NCBI RefSeq assembly: GCF_033115175.1
Contig: NC_084840.1
Coordinates: 76,833,179-76,897,178, forward strand
Direction: 5' to 3'
Source of the DNA: Lepus europaeus
Lineage: Eukaryota > Chordata > Mammalia > Lagomorpha > Leporidae
DNA: 64,000 nt
The notes below the pieces were generated by a model. It worked only from the letters and a program-made list of their open reading frames with translations. It did not search any database and was not told where the DNA came from. The first letter of the stretch is position 1. Each line of letters opens with the position of its first letter. The translations under genes were made by a program, and so were the position numbers. Below, piece by piece: positions 36,482-48,892 of this stretch.

Positions 36482-36532
36482 AAGCCAATAATATTTTTAC
36501 AAAAGAAAAAAAAAAAGAATTCTGCAGTCACA

Positions 36533-39165
36533 ACTTACTATAACCTGATCCAGAAAGTCATTCACAAAAAAATGTTCATGGATTGTTAAGATCAATATCT
36601 TCAAAGTCTCCATTTTACCCCTAGCAATTACTGATTCAACACAATCACAACCAAAATTCAGGGACATTCCTCACAAAACTGCAATAAAAATCCTAAAATT
36701 TATATGGAAACACAGAACGACCCAAAAAACAAAGTAATCCTAAACAACTAAAATAAAACCAAGCCAGAAATATCACATATCAGATTTCAAGACTTAATAA
36801 AGGGTTGTTATCATTAGGAAAAAAAATTGGTAAGAAGATTTTGGTAATGTGGAGGATATAAAATTAACACACAAGGGGCCAGTGCCGAGGCTCACTTGGT
36901 TAATCCTCCGCCTGCGGTGCCCGCATCCCATAAGGGCGCCAGGTTCTAGTCCCAGTTGCTCCTCTTCCAGTCTAGCTCTCTGCTGTGGCCCAGGAGGGCA
37001 ATGGAGGATGGCCCAAGTGCTTGGGTGCCTGCACCCGCATGGGAGACCAGGAACAATCACCTGGCTCCTGGCTTCGAATCGGCACAGCGCCGACCGAAGC
37101 AGCCATTTGAGGAGTGAACCAGTGGAAGGAAGACCTTTCTCTCTGTCTATCTCTCTCTCACTGTCTAACTCATCTGTCAAATAAATTTTAAAAAATTTAA
37201 CACACAGAAATCAATATCCTTTGTATACACAGACAATGACATGGCTAAGAAAGAACTTCCAAGATCAATCTGATTCACAATAGCTATAAAGTAATTAAAC
37301 ACATTGGAAAAAATTCAATTAAAAACGTAAAAAATCTTTACCTAAAAAAATTATAAAACACTAAAGAATAAGATATAAGAAGACACAAAAATGGAAAAAT
37401 TTTCCATGTTCATAGATTGGAAGAATCAATATCATCAAAATGTCCATGCTAGCAAAAGCAATTTACAAATTCAATGCAGTTCCAATCAAAATACCAAGAT
37501 ATTTTTCTCAGATATAGAAAAAAAATGATGCTTAAATTCATATGGAAACATAAGAAACCCTGAATTGCTAAAGCAATCTCATATGACAAAAACAACAATG
37601 GAGGCATCACAATTCCATATTTCAAGATATAATACAGAGCAGTTGTAATCAAAACAGCCTGGTACTGGCACAAAAGAAAAAAAAAAAAAGATTGGTAGAC
37701 CAATGGAACAGACTAGAAACTCCAGAGATCAATCCACTCATCTACAATTAGCTTATCTTTGACAAAGGAGCTAAAATCATTCCCTGGAGCAAGGACTGTG
37801 TCTTCAACAAATGGTGCTGGGAAACACAATCTCTGCAGGTAAAAGTATGAAGCAAGACCCCTGCCTTACACCTTACACAAAAACCCAATCAAAATGAATC
37901 CAAGCCCTAAATCAATGACCCAATGACATCAAATCATTAGAGAACATTGGGGAAACCCTGCAAGACATTGGCACAGGCAACGATTTCTTGGAAAAGACCC
38001 CAGAAACACAGGCAATCAAAGCCAAAACTGACACTTGGGATATCATCAACTTGAGCAGCTTCTGCACTAAGAAAGAAGCACTCAGCAAAGTGAAGGGGCT
38101 ATCAACAGAATTGGGGAAAATATTTGCAAACTATGCAACAGATAAAAGATTAATATCTAGAATCTATAAAGATATCAAGAAACTCAACAACAACAAAACA
38201 AGCCATCCAGTGAACAAATAGACATGAAAGGCAAAGGACGTGAAAGGCATTTTTCAAAAGAGGAAATCCAAATGGCTAACAGACACATTTAAAAATGCCA
38301 TCAGAGAAATGCAAATTAAAATTACAATAAGATTTCACTTGACCTCAGTTAGAATGACTTTCATGCAGAAATCAACAAACAAAAATTCTGATGAGCATAT
38401 AAGGAAAAAAAGTTATCCTAATCCACTGTTAGTAGGAATGTAAACTGGTACAACCACTATGGAAGATAGTATACAGATACATTATAGACCTACCATTTAC
38501 CAAAAGAAATGAAGTCAGCTTATGAAAGAGTTTTCTGTACCCCAATTATTGCAGCTCAATTCACAATAGTCAGGATAAGGAATCATCCCTAATGTTCATC
38601 AACTGTTGACTGGATAAAGAAGTTATGGTATTTACGCACCATTGAATGCTACACAGCAGTAAAAAAAAAAAAAAAAAAAAAAAAGAAATCTTTCTGTTGC
38701 AACAATATGGGTGCAACTGAAAACCATTATACTCAGTGAAATAAGCCAGTCATCCTACCACCCTCAGAAAAAAGCAATACCGTATGTTCACTCTAATCTG
38801 CGGTAACTAATAGAGTACCTAAAAGATAATCTATAAAAGTGAAATTTACACTTTGATATGTGATGACTTTGAACAGCCCTTGTCTCCACTGCTGAGAAAC
38901 AGTTTTTTTTTTTTTAATACTATCTATTGAACTGTTTCTTTGTGTAGGGTGAATCTTATTAGTATAAAGTTAATTGAAAACAAATCTTTTTAAAAAGTAA
39001 GAATGGGAATAGGAGAAGGGAGAGGAAGATAGTTGGGAGTATGGGTAGGAGGGAGGTGAGGGCAAGAAAAAAGTTCTTAAATTTGTGTATATGAAATGTA
39101 TGAAGTTTGTGTACCTAAAATAAAAGGTTACTAGACAAAATATGTAAATAAATATTTTAAAACTA
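36533..39165 (+). mobile_element. Old L1 ORF2 3' part and tail
   Basis: Sense L1 ORF2 C-terminal sequence (for example 'tcatatggaaacataagaaa', 'aaatggtgctgggaaa') to the 3' region near 39160. The order of sub-blocks suggests two overlapping L1s, with a CSINE at 36875-37195 near the join. The open frame 37988-38221 is residual ORF2. Confidence 0.75.
36875..37195 (+). mobile_element. Young CSINE
   Basis: Younger-type head (gtgccgaggctcacttggtt) with flanks ttaacacaca on both sides. Confidence 0.92.
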
Positions 39166-39167
39166 AA

Positions 39168-39540
39168 TGTTGAAAAAAACCTGGTAGTGGCACAATAATA
39201 GACATGCAGACCAATGCAACAGAACAAAAACCCAAAAAAATTAATTCATGCACCTACAATCATCTTTGAAAAACAATTTCCCAGAGAAAGGACAGTTTCT
39301 TCAATAAATGATGTTGGGAAAATTGGATTTCTACATACAAAAGTTTGCAAGAAAACCCCTACCTTACACCCTGTAAAAAACTCAACTCATGGATCTAAAT
39401 TTAAAACCTGAAACCATCCAAGTACTTAAGGAAAACTAAGGAGGAAACACTGTAAAAACTTGCAAAAACTTTTAGGATAAGATCCCAGAAACACAGGCTT
39501 CACTAAACCATATCATGCAGATGACAACAGACTCTTATTT
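39168..39540 (+). mobile_element. L1 ORF2 fragment
   Basis: A second, separate piece of ORF2 C-terminal sequence (ctggtagtggcacaataata) after the tail of the previous L1. Confidence 0.65.
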
Positions 39541-40810
39541 CCCTCACAGTTTAATCTTTGCCATGAATTCCTCATAGTACAATGTGAATATCTGTTTTCA
39601 AGAAAATATGCTTTATATGTGTATGCAAAATAAATATTTTTAAAAAATAATTAAAGGAAAATTAACATTTTCACATTAACCATTGGCAGAATATTTCCTG
39701 TAGCTTCATTCTTTACTTTATAACAAGAACATCCTGTCATGATGACTTGCAATCATAGGAACAATCACAAAAGGCTTCATTGAAAACCTCAGTGTGACAT
39801 CATGCTGCTTAGTCACGGGCAAAGAATTAACAGATACTATATGTCACTCTGTAATATTCAACAAGAGGATTAGAATTCATGGTATCTTTCAGATATTATA
39901 TAACTTTAGAAAACTATCATTAAGTATACCAAAATGCATATAAATATTTTGTATAATTTTTTATCTTGTTCAATATCACTCCTTATAAAAAGCTGAGGCA
40001 ATGTTAAATTGTTATGAATTCTAAAAGGGTAATTTTGATGCATGATTGAAATGGTCTCTTCTGAGACAAAAATAAAATAGATCAATTTTGTATAAGTCAT
40101 GTTTTACTATCAGACAGAAGGTTTCTTCATGTTAGTTGTAAAGGGAATAGAATGTACAATCAGTAATGTCATGTTGTCATACTTTATGTACTGAAAAGAG
40201 GGTCAGATGGCATATTGTAAAAAGCATTATTTCTGAAAGCAGGAACTAGGCATGGTTTTTAAATCTTCTATGTATTCGTTCCAAATCCTCTAGATTTAAT
40301 ATTTATCAACTTTCTCCTCTGGCAAATTTGTTTCCTTTAAAAAGGAGCAGATGAGCACCTAACAATCCGAATAGAATGGAATTTCCAAGCAGAAACATGG
40401 AACTTCAAACACTTTGACAAACAGCCCTTGTCCGATGTCATAGAATCACCATTTGTCCCTCATTTTGCCGTCATCTTTATTCATAACTGAACTTTTACTG
40501 AAATACACAAATGGAGTGTTGTTTTGAATTCTAATATCTCCTAATTTGACCATATTTTATTTCCTGGACATTATCATAGTCTCTCCTCACTCTTAAATTC
40601 AGAATATTTGGCCATTCTTAGGATTTAAACCTTGCACTAATTCTGATCTCCTGGTCTACTTGCATATGAGATTTGTCTAAGTCTTTGCTTGAATTGCTTG
40701 GGCATAGATAAGAATAATGTTGTGACACATATCACACTAAGCAATTCATTTTATGATCTCTACAACCCCTGAAAATGAATTATACTTTTCTTCCAATTCT
40801 CTTTCTTCTT
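39541..40810. other. Unique spacer, nothing recognised
   Basis: AT-rich, with no repeat family or exon recognised. Confidence 0.35.
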
Positions 40811-40842
40811 CTTCTTTTTTTTTTATTTGACAGGTAGAGTAC

Positions 40843-40882
<40 letters not shown>

Positions 40883-40958
40883 TCTTTCTTCCATTGGTTC
40901 GCTCCCCAAATGGCCACTTTGGTCAGTGCTGCCCCGATCTGAAGCCAGGAGCCAGAAG
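40811..40958 (-). mobile_element. CSINE fragment (tail half)
   Basis: T-rich tail, (ga)n and half of the body; the head is missing. Confidence 0.85.
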
Positions 40959-41232
40959 ACCAAAAAGTGACAAAGCTTATCAAAATCACCTAAAATAGTA
41001 AGGTGGAAGGAGTGACCACTATAGGGAAAGTCTCTACCGTCAGTAGACCTTCTTTTTATTCTTTTCTTTTCAACTACAGGACTTTCTGTCAAACAGTGGC
41101 TGGTAGATGTCAGAACACAAGCATATAAATATTGGTAAATATAACAACTTAACCTGATCAAGGACAGTTGTTCATGAATTAAAGTGATGTCAGTGTTTAT
41201 TGTAACTTATCTAATTTGGTCATGAGCTTAAA

Positions 41233-41522
41233 TCTATCTATTTATTCAAGAGGCAGATAGACAGACTGTTAGAAAAGACAGAAAGAGAGAGCCCCCTTCT
41301 GCTGTTTCATTTCCCTATTTCCTCTATAGCCAGAGTGGGTGTGTGACTGATGTGAGAAACTAGTAACATATTCTGCTTCCCCAACAAGTATGTGAGTTGT
41401 CAACTATGGCTGCCCAGGGTGTGTGTTATTAGAAAGATGGCATCAGAAGTGGAACCAGAACTTAAACCCAGGCTCTGCTTATGGGAGATGCACATCCCAA
41501 CCAGCAGCTTATGTGCCATGTG
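41233..41522 (-). mobile_element. Old CSINE
   Basis: Strongly diverged reverse C-repeat from tctatctatttattcaa to the head-like 'cagcttatgtgcc'. Confidence 0.6.
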
Positions 41523-41569
41523 AAATGTTTTCTCCTAATTTTTATTTTTAAATGCAAGTCAGTATGTTA

Positions 41570-41900
41570 ATAAACTTTCTATAACTATTATATTTTGTCC
41601 CTCAGTTCAGCCTTTCTGATATATTTGATGGCTTACAAGAATTTGTTGTCTCACAGTCAGCAGAAACCAAAAGTCTGCAATCTGGCCAGGCATGTTCATT
41701 TGAAGAGCATGAGAGCGAATATTTTAACCTCTTCCAACTTCTGGTAACTGTTCATTCCTTGACAAGTGGTCACGTCACTGAAACATCTGTGGCCTATCTC
41801 AGATTCAGACTCTATCCAATCTCTTCTTCACTCTGCTAAGGATCTTGGAGTTCACCTCTATAATCCAGGTTGACCTCTTCCTCAGAATGCTCTTAACTAT
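41570..41900. mobile_element. Possible MLT1-type (MaLR) LTR fossil
   Basis: The run tcacagtcagcagaaaccaa followed by Cys/Leu-rich text resembles MLT1 LTRs in layout. Old and degraded; the family call is tentative. Confidence 0.35.
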
Positions 41901-42009
41901 TGAAAAATATTTTTTAAAAATAACATTCACAGATTTTAGGCATTTAAAAGTGAAAAAATCATTTAAGAATCTACCATCCAATGGATGGATGGATATAGAC
42001 TATATGGGA

Positions 42010-42055
42010 CCTGTGCTGTGGTGTTGTGGTGTAGCAGGTTAAGCAGATGGTAGAC

Positions 42056-42088
<33 letters not shown>

Positions 42089-42165
42089 TTGTTCTCTCTC
42101 TCTCCTGCTGGCTGCATAACTCTGCCTTTTAAACAAATTAGTAAAACTTTTACAAAAGGAAAAGA
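42010..42165 (+). mobile_element. CSINE with the body deleted
   Basis: The head (tgctgtggtgttgtggtgta) runs directly into the CT stretch and tail; about 200 internal bases are missing. Confidence 0.8.
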
Positions 42166-43364
42166 GATAGACTATTAATTATATCTATGAATTTATCCAC
42201 TGACTGAAACAATGATCCACTCTTCTTCCCCCACACTTTAATACACATTAGGGGAGATCACTTTCTGTCCTACTAGGAGATTGTCTACCAAATAAAAATA
42301 AATATAGCCGTGATGGTATCAAAACTTTATTTGAATTACAACTGATACAAGGAAAACCCATGATGTTAGAATCTATAGGCAAATTGAAAGTGTTATCTTT
42401 TATAGACAGAGTAGGTAACTGAAAAAAAGGCAATAGAAAGAATCGGGCACAGAGCATGTTCAGGAAGTTTTTCCAAAGATCTTTGATTTCTGGGACAGTG
42501 GGTTTCTTAAGTCTATTCTACATTTCAATGCCTGTTATTCTTCAAGGGTAAGTCTAGATTTTCAGGCCTTAAGGGAAGAAAATTTGATTCAAGTTTGGAC
42601 AAAACGTATTAAAACAGAGAGCTCAGTGTTTTCTAAGTGTCCCTGAAGTTGAAAAGGAAGGTTGTTTTGCATTTGATTTTATGAATCAAGGAATTCACTC
42701 AGAAAGATCTGGGATGAATGATTTGTATCTTTCTCTCCTGAAGTGGAACAGAATAGTAAAGTGGTAGAATAAGGAAGTGACAGAAATAAGGGAAGAATTC
42801 TCAGACCAAGAACACCTAGGTTATGATGACAAAGGTCTTTCCTTATTGTCATCCTTGCTGGTATCCACCCTTTAAGATTCTCATATTCTCAGGTAGAAGG
42901 CAGCTTCAGTTGGGCAAAGTTCAATGTGGTTTTTACCTCCCTTTCAGGTTTTGGAGTTTGAATTGACTGCACAGGACTGTAAAGCAAAGACTGCAACAGA
43001 AACTTCTTAAAAGAAGTTTAAATACCATTTTAACTGACTTGTAGGTTGTTTTATAGATACTCTCGGGTATGAAGGTTCACATAGGAGCAAATATGTCCTA
43101 AACTAGGAAAACAAACTTGATTCTGGACAGAGGTGGGAAGCAGGAACTTCCCCCTAGACTCTGGACCCAAAGATTCCACCAGATTTCAACCCCTGGTCCA
43201 AGGGAAATATAGGAAAGACCATCACTAATATAGCCAGTGTTTGTGCCATTGCAAATCTACCTTGCTTATGTTCTTACAACCTATACCCGAGGCACTTATT
43301 CAAGGACCATTTACACATTAAACACAGAAGGCAGATTGTCTACTGCCCATGAGACTTTTTGCTT
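42166..43364. other. Unique spacer, nothing recognised
   Basis: No exon or repeat recognised. Less AT-rich than its surroundings and free of SINEs for 1.2 kb. Confidence 0.35.
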
Positions 43365-43700
43365 CCATGAAAATTTACTTATTGTATAGGCAGAGTTATA
43401 TAGAAAGAGGGAAAGACTGACAGAGAGAATGAAAGAAATAATTTCCCTTCACCATTTCACTCCCTAAATGGCCACAACAGCCAGGGCTCGCCCAGGCCAG
43501 TCAGGGACTTAGAACTCCATCCAGGTCTCGCAAGTGGGTGGCAGGACCCAGACACTTGTGCCATTTCACACTGCTTCAAAAGGCCCATGAACAGAGAGAC
43601 AGAAAGGAAGTGGATCAGCTGGATTCCAAACAGCACTCATATGGGATGACAGTGTCACAGGTGATGGCTTAGCCTTTTGTACCATGACACCATCCCCCAA
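43365..43700 (-). mobile_element. Old CSINE
   Basis: Diverged reverse C-repeat, tail aaaatttacttattgta, head-like 'gtaccatgacaccatcccc'. Confidence 0.7.
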
Positions 43701-43741
43701 AATTGATTATCTTTACTCTGGGTTAAAATCAGAAGAATATT

Positions 43742-43978
43742 GTGGGTAAAGCTGCCACCTGTAATGCTGGCATCCCATATGGGCACTGGTTCAAGTCCTG
43801 GCTGTTCCACTTCTGATCCAGCTCTCTGCTGTGGCCTGGGAAAGCAGTAGAGGATGGCCCAAGTCCTTGGGCCCCTGCACCCATGTGGGAGACCTGGGAC
43901 AAGCTCCTAGCTCCTGGCTTCAGATCAGCTTAGCTCTTGCCACTGTGGTAATCTGGGGAATGAACCAGCAGATAGAAG

Positions 43979-44026
<48 letters not shown>

Positions 44027-44088
44027 CTCTACCTCTCTCTGTAACTCTCTCTTTCAAATAAATAAAATAAATCTTTTTAAAAAAAGAA
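43742..44088 (+). mobile_element. CSINE, 5'-truncated
   Basis: Lacks the first 20 or so bases. It has a long (CT)n at 43980-44024 and a clean tail. Confidence 0.9.
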
Positions 44089-44100
44089 CACACCTCCTTT

Positions 44101-44372
44101 GGGGCCAGCATTGTGGTGCAGCATGGTGAGCCACTGCTTGCACAGCAATATCCCCTAAAGGGGTCCATGTTCCAGTCAAAGCCACTCTGCTTCCCATTTT
44201 AGCTCCCTGCTCATGGACCTGGGAAAGCCACAGAGGTCTTTACAGCCATCTAAAGAGTGAATCAGTGGATGGAAAATCTCTCTCTCTCTCTCCATCTCTC
44301 TGTCTCTCTCTCTCTTTCTCTCTATCTCTCTGCCTCTCTCAATCACTCTGCCTTTCAAATAAACAAATACAA
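44101..44372 (+). mobile_element. CSINE followed by purine microsatellite
   Basis: C-repeat of an older type. Its tail runs into a (GAAA/GGAA)-rich simple repeat at 44373-44470. Confidence 0.85.
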
Positions 44373-44726
44373 GTATAAAGGAAGGAAAAAGGAAAGAAAA
44401 AAGAAAAGAAGGAAGGAAAGTGGAGGGAGGGAAGGATGGAGGAAGTGAAGGTGGGAGGGAGGGAGGGATTATCATCATTGTATTGTTATAGCTTTATCTA
44501 TGTTCTACAATGAATCTTTTCTCTTTGTATTACTATAACACTGATATGGGAAAAAGCTTTATCACAAGAAAATAGGCCTCACTTCCCGATACTGTTGCAT
44601 TGGATTTTCATTTCCGACACGTATTTTGGAGGACATAAACAAAGAACACAATTTTAATATGTTTTTGATTTTAATAACAAACACTAACTATAACTTCTGT
44701 AAAAGAGGTTTTAATATTCAATACTT

Positions 44727-45148
44727 GGTTGCTCCTGTGGTGTCTGCTGTGCGCCACCCAGCCGTCGTCATGGTGAAGCTGAGCAAAGAAGCCAAGCAGA
44801 GGCAGCAGCAGCTCTTCAAGGGTGGCCAGTTTGCCATTCGCTGGGGCTTTATCCCTTTCGTGATTTACCTGAGTTTTAAGAGGGGTGCAGATCCCGGAAT
44901 GCCTGAACCAACTGTTTTGAGCCTGCTCTGGGGGTAAAGGACTGTTTGGTCATCTGGACTTGGAAACAGTCATTGGACGAGGGCAGCGTGGAACACGCGT
45001 GCTCTGGCTGGGACGAGACCTGCTACATCACTCAATCACCGTTGGGCAGCACAGGGCTCTTCTCGGATGCATCTGTGGCAGAGTGGAACCTCTACTGACT
45101 AGTGTATGATAGATTGATCAAAATAAATATTTTTATCAATGCTAAAAA
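44727..45148 (+). pseudogene. TOMM7 (retrocopy): TOMM7 processed retrocopy, ORF intact
   Basis: An intronless copy of the mRNA for TOM7, a small single-pass subunit of the mitochondrial outer-membrane TOM translocase. The frame at 44770-44937 encodes 55 aa, the full TOMM7 length: MVKLSKEAKQRQQQLFKGGQ, then FAIRWGFIPFVIYLSFKRGA, then DPGMPEPTVLSLLWG. About four residues differ from human TOMM7. A perfect 14-bp duplication, aatattcaatactt, lies at 44713-44726 and 45149-45162, and AATAAA precedes a short A tail. The 5' UTR begins ggttgctcctgtgg, so the copy is near full length. The short A tail and some UTR decay suggest moderate age. With no clear promoter of its own, most likely a silent pseudogene, though the open frame leaves expression possible. 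Confidence 0.95.
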
Positions 45149-45284
45149 AATATTCAATACTTATATCACTTTACTAAATCCCATACAAGAGGCAGTTGTT
45201 TCTTATGCATCAACCTAGATTCCTGGAATTTTATATGGCTTCCTAGATATAAGCACATGTTTACATTACATTATGTAATGCAAT

Positions 45285-45605
45285 TATGGAATCTGAAGTT
45301 GGGGCTTTTGGGAAATAATTTAATTGGATTAGGTGACCAGAATGGAGTTCAGTGATCCATGGTCAAATCATGATGATTCACAAAGAAAAACACATGGACA
45401 TGGAGGAAGACCAAAATTCTTGTTACTCTACATCCTGCCTCCCCGTTTTACCATCTCTCCACACATGTTCTGTCATCAGATGCTGACAAATGAGTCCACT
45501 CTTTCTTTGAAAAGGAACCTCCAAACTGTAAGATAAAATAAACCTTCTTCCCTCAAATTAGCTTATCTTAGGTATTTCAGTTAAAGTAATAAAAAACCTA
45601 ATATT
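45285..45605. mobile_element. Probable MaLR/MLT-type LTR fossil
   Basis: Text such as ggggcttttgggaaataatt and a terminal 'aataaaccttcttcc' resembles MaLR LTRs. Old and degraded. Tentative. Confidence 0.45.
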
Positions 45606-47309
45606 TTATGGATAGGCAATGATGGATTGATGGAGGAAGGACAAAAGCCTTAGATCTATTTTAGCCTCTGGCCTACATGACTAAGCAGACCCCAACCCCT
45701 AGCCCACTGAGATGTTTTCTCCTCAAACACCTTGAACTCACTTCTCCCATACCTTCCCCTCACCTGGCTCAATCCTTCAGCCATTAGCCCACAGAGAAAA
45801 GAGCCCACACAGACTTGTTCAACCCATCCTGTCGTCTGCTCCCTCATGACCCTCAGCTGCCTTATGCTGTATAAACATAGCCTGTAGGAGAGTTGTTGGT
45901 CTCTGCCATAGGTTCACCCTGTGTGCATGCAGGTGATAAGCCACATCTCCAGTTTATTCCCTGAATAAACTTGTTCTGGCTGTGGGTTCACATCTTGCCT
46001 CTACTTTGTACTGTTCATCTTTCTTTACAATTTGGTGCTCCATGTGAAGAGGGGTGCAAGAGATCAGCCTCCTTGCCCACTGTGGCCTTCGGAAGATGAT
46101 ATGGCTGTTAGGCAATCTTTGGAGCTTACATCTCTCCTCCCATCTGGGGAGGGGTGTATATCAACCTGCCCTGTGCTAGGAGCTCTGATACCCTCTGGGA
46201 GAGAACCATGACTTCCTGTTCCTCCAAAGTCTTGTTTCCTCTCCGTGGCAAACTGAGGGTGAAGACCACAAGGTGACCACTTAGTATCCAGTCCTCGTGT
46301 ACCCCTTCACCTCTAAGGGAACCCCCAGCACACATTGTTCTCATACAGCTTATTCCTGCCCAGCTCCTACTTGCTCTTTCCTATTGGGAGGAGTCAGGTG
46401 GGTAAATAGGAAGTTAGATTGGTCCCAGTGGAAAATGAGAAAGGGAGTCCCTCTAAGAGAGTGCAAAATGCTTGCTTCCCCCAAAAGTTATCAAGATCAA
46501 GGTGCTGAATCCCACTGCATGTTTCTCCCCAAAAGCTGCTTTCAGCAAGACAAACGACATCCCACCCTTCTGAGTTTCTAGTTTTATCATGAGAACAGAA
46601 AGAAATTACCTATCCCCACCTTTCTGATGACCTTTTAATCATAAGCAAGCTACACAAGGCAAATAAGATTGCAAAGCTGGCCATGTGATGGTTTTGGTTC
46701 CTGCCTTCTAACTGATTGTTGGACTTAAAATTGTGCTTAAAAATCCCACTGCTACCAGCCTTTTACGTCTCCTGGTCTTGGAGAAGCCCCTCCAAGCCAC
46801 TTCTGACTTTTAGATAAATCTTGCTTTTCTTTCTTCCTGGTCCACATGGAAATTCTTCTTTCACACAAGAGAAAGAATCAAGGTCAGATTTTTTTCACCA
46901 CTGTTTCACCAGTAACACTATTATCTCCAATTTCCTTCCTGGAACAATGCCATGGATGCGTGTGACTGGGAATAACCTGGTGGAAGTCTGATGGTTTCAA
47001 GCCGAGGCTACTCCTCAGTGTGACCCAAACTTCCCCAGGTGAAAAGCGGACACCAGATGCCTAATAGGGTATCTGAGCACTGACTTCCCTCCTTTACAGT
47101 CTTTTCTGACTAAATGCCTCTCCTCAGTGGGGGGAGGTTGAAATTCCTAGGTTCATCTCGACTATCCTTGGAGTGGCTCAGGCAGATATGGGAAATGCCT
47201 CTCCAGATCCCCAGACAAGTTGAGAACCGTCCTGCTCTCTTGTCTACTCCCTTCTGTTGTTATGGGTTTATCTTATGCCAAAATTTAATATTTCAGATTC
47301 TTGGCTTTA

Positions 47310-47731
47310 GCTAAGAATTCTAAACACAGGCACAAACAAGACAGGCAATATGGTAAAGTTCAAGATTTATTTGGAGAAATACATAGGAACATGAGGGCTT
47401 TATTAAGCTAGAGTGGATCAGAAAAAAGTAAATGGAAAGTTCCATACTAGCGTTTTCCAAGGAGTAGGCCAGAGGTTGCAAGTAAGAGAGGGCATGTGGG
47501 TGGGAGAGTGGCTAGCAGGCAAGCAAAAACAGCAAAATGGCACTGGCTCAATGCACTCCAGCCTCTTATCCACTTCCAAAAGGGGAGTGGTTATGTAGTC
47601 TGATTGACAGGTTGGTGAATACAGGTGAGCTCACCAAATGGGCAATGCGCTGTGGCCTCCAGCTCATGAGCCTAATTCTATCTCCCTGATTGGGCTCCAG
47701 CCAGAAATCTTTTGCCAGCTCTCACAACCTC
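47310..47731 (-). mobile_element. Inverted LTR fossil inside the retroviral region
   Basis: On the minus strand it starts tgtgagagctggc and shows two AATAAA signals toward the other end, then a U5-like stretch. Orientation is opposite to the surrounding gag-like sequence, so a separate, later insertion is likely. Confidence 0.6.
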
Positions 47732-48542
47732 ATACAACAACAAACTTTATTCTCAACCCAACAGATTGGTAAGAAATCCACCTCTATCTCCTTCCGGGTG
47801 TACTGGGGCAGATCCTCATAGCTGTTGCCTCTTCCCTCAAAGATCTAGATTGTTCAGTTGGTTTCTCCCTCCTTTGTTCCAGAATCAAAGGAGTTCTCTC
47901 CCAGATGTGTGGGGGAACAACCATCCACCATGACTTAGAGCTGGGGACACTTTATCTAAGTCTGGGGACTCTTTCTGTCTTCTCCTGTGAGGACTCAGAA
48001 TTCTACTGTGAGAAGGTTCTTGGTTGGGGTAGCTTCTCCACAAGGGATGCCTTGTGCGAGCCAAGCCTACTTCCTTCAGACCTTATTCTTCTTAATCCAA
48101 GAATTCTGAACTTTCTCACATTCCTCCTGACTCCTTTCTGACCTGTCTCTTAAAAAACCTGCACGGGTTGGGTCTAAAAGAGTAGATCAGTCTGAAACAA
48201 TTCATTTCCTTCTGCATTGCAGCTTGGCTTCAATATGAATTGGACAATCGTTCTAAATGGCCAGAATTTGGAGATCTCTTGATCAAAAAGATCTCTTGAT
48301 CAAAAAGATCAATACTTTCGATCTCCAAATTATCTGTGACCTTAATAACTTTACACAGAGAAATGGCAAATGGTCAGAGGTTTCTTCCCCTCAAATCCTT
48401 CACCATCCTTCCCCTCCCTCTTCCTACTCTGTTGGCTTAGCCTACCCTTCACTTCATTTCCACCTCCCAGTAGTAGCTGCATAGATACCCAGAGACCTAG
48501 CTCTATGGACAGCAGTCACTTTTCTACTTAAATAAATCAGTT

Positions 48543-48892
48543 CTTTTTTTTTTTTTCTTTTTTTTTTTTTGACAGGCAGAGTGGACAGTAGGAGAGAGAG
48601 ACAGAGAGTAAGATCTTCCTTTTCCGTTGGTTCACTCCCCTAATGGCCACTGTGGCCAGTGCGCTGCAGCTGGCGCACAGCGCTGATCTGAAGCAGGAAC
48701 CAGGTGCCTCTCCTGGTCTCCCACATGGGTGCAGGGCCCAAGGACTTGGGCCATCCTCCACTGCACTCCTGGGCCACAGAAGAGAGCTGGACTGGAAGAG
48801 GAGCAACCGGGACAGAATCCGGCGCCCCGACCGGGACTAGAACCAGGTGTGCCGGTGCCTCAGGTGGAGGATTAGCCTATTGAGCCAGCTTT
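48543..48892 (-). mobile_element. Young CSINE
   Basis: Reverse C-repeat of the younger type (tgacaggcagagtggacagt) with long T tracts on both sides. Confidence 0.9.

Larger units (their letters stand above)
31507..36513 (+). mobile_element. ORF1-only L1-type element with nested insertion
   Basis: Flanked by a perfect 19-bp target duplication, aaagaattctgcagtcaca, at 31488-31506 and 36514-36532. It has an L1 5' UTR (31507-32265), an intact ORF1 (32266-33300), then about 890 bases with no endonuclease or reverse transcriptase, and an A-rich end (36493-36513). There is no trace of ORF2, so it resembles the half-L1 (HAL1) type of non-autonomous element. A chimeric element appears to sit inside it at 34192-36481. 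Alternatively the whole is a single composite whose ORF2 was replaced. It points away from AKR1C gene 1, with its 5' end about 0.75 kb from that promoter. Confidence 0.8.

Noticed and set aside
44176-44478. 100-codon frame rich in Pro/Ser and charged residues
   Set aside because: CSINE plus purine simple repeat.
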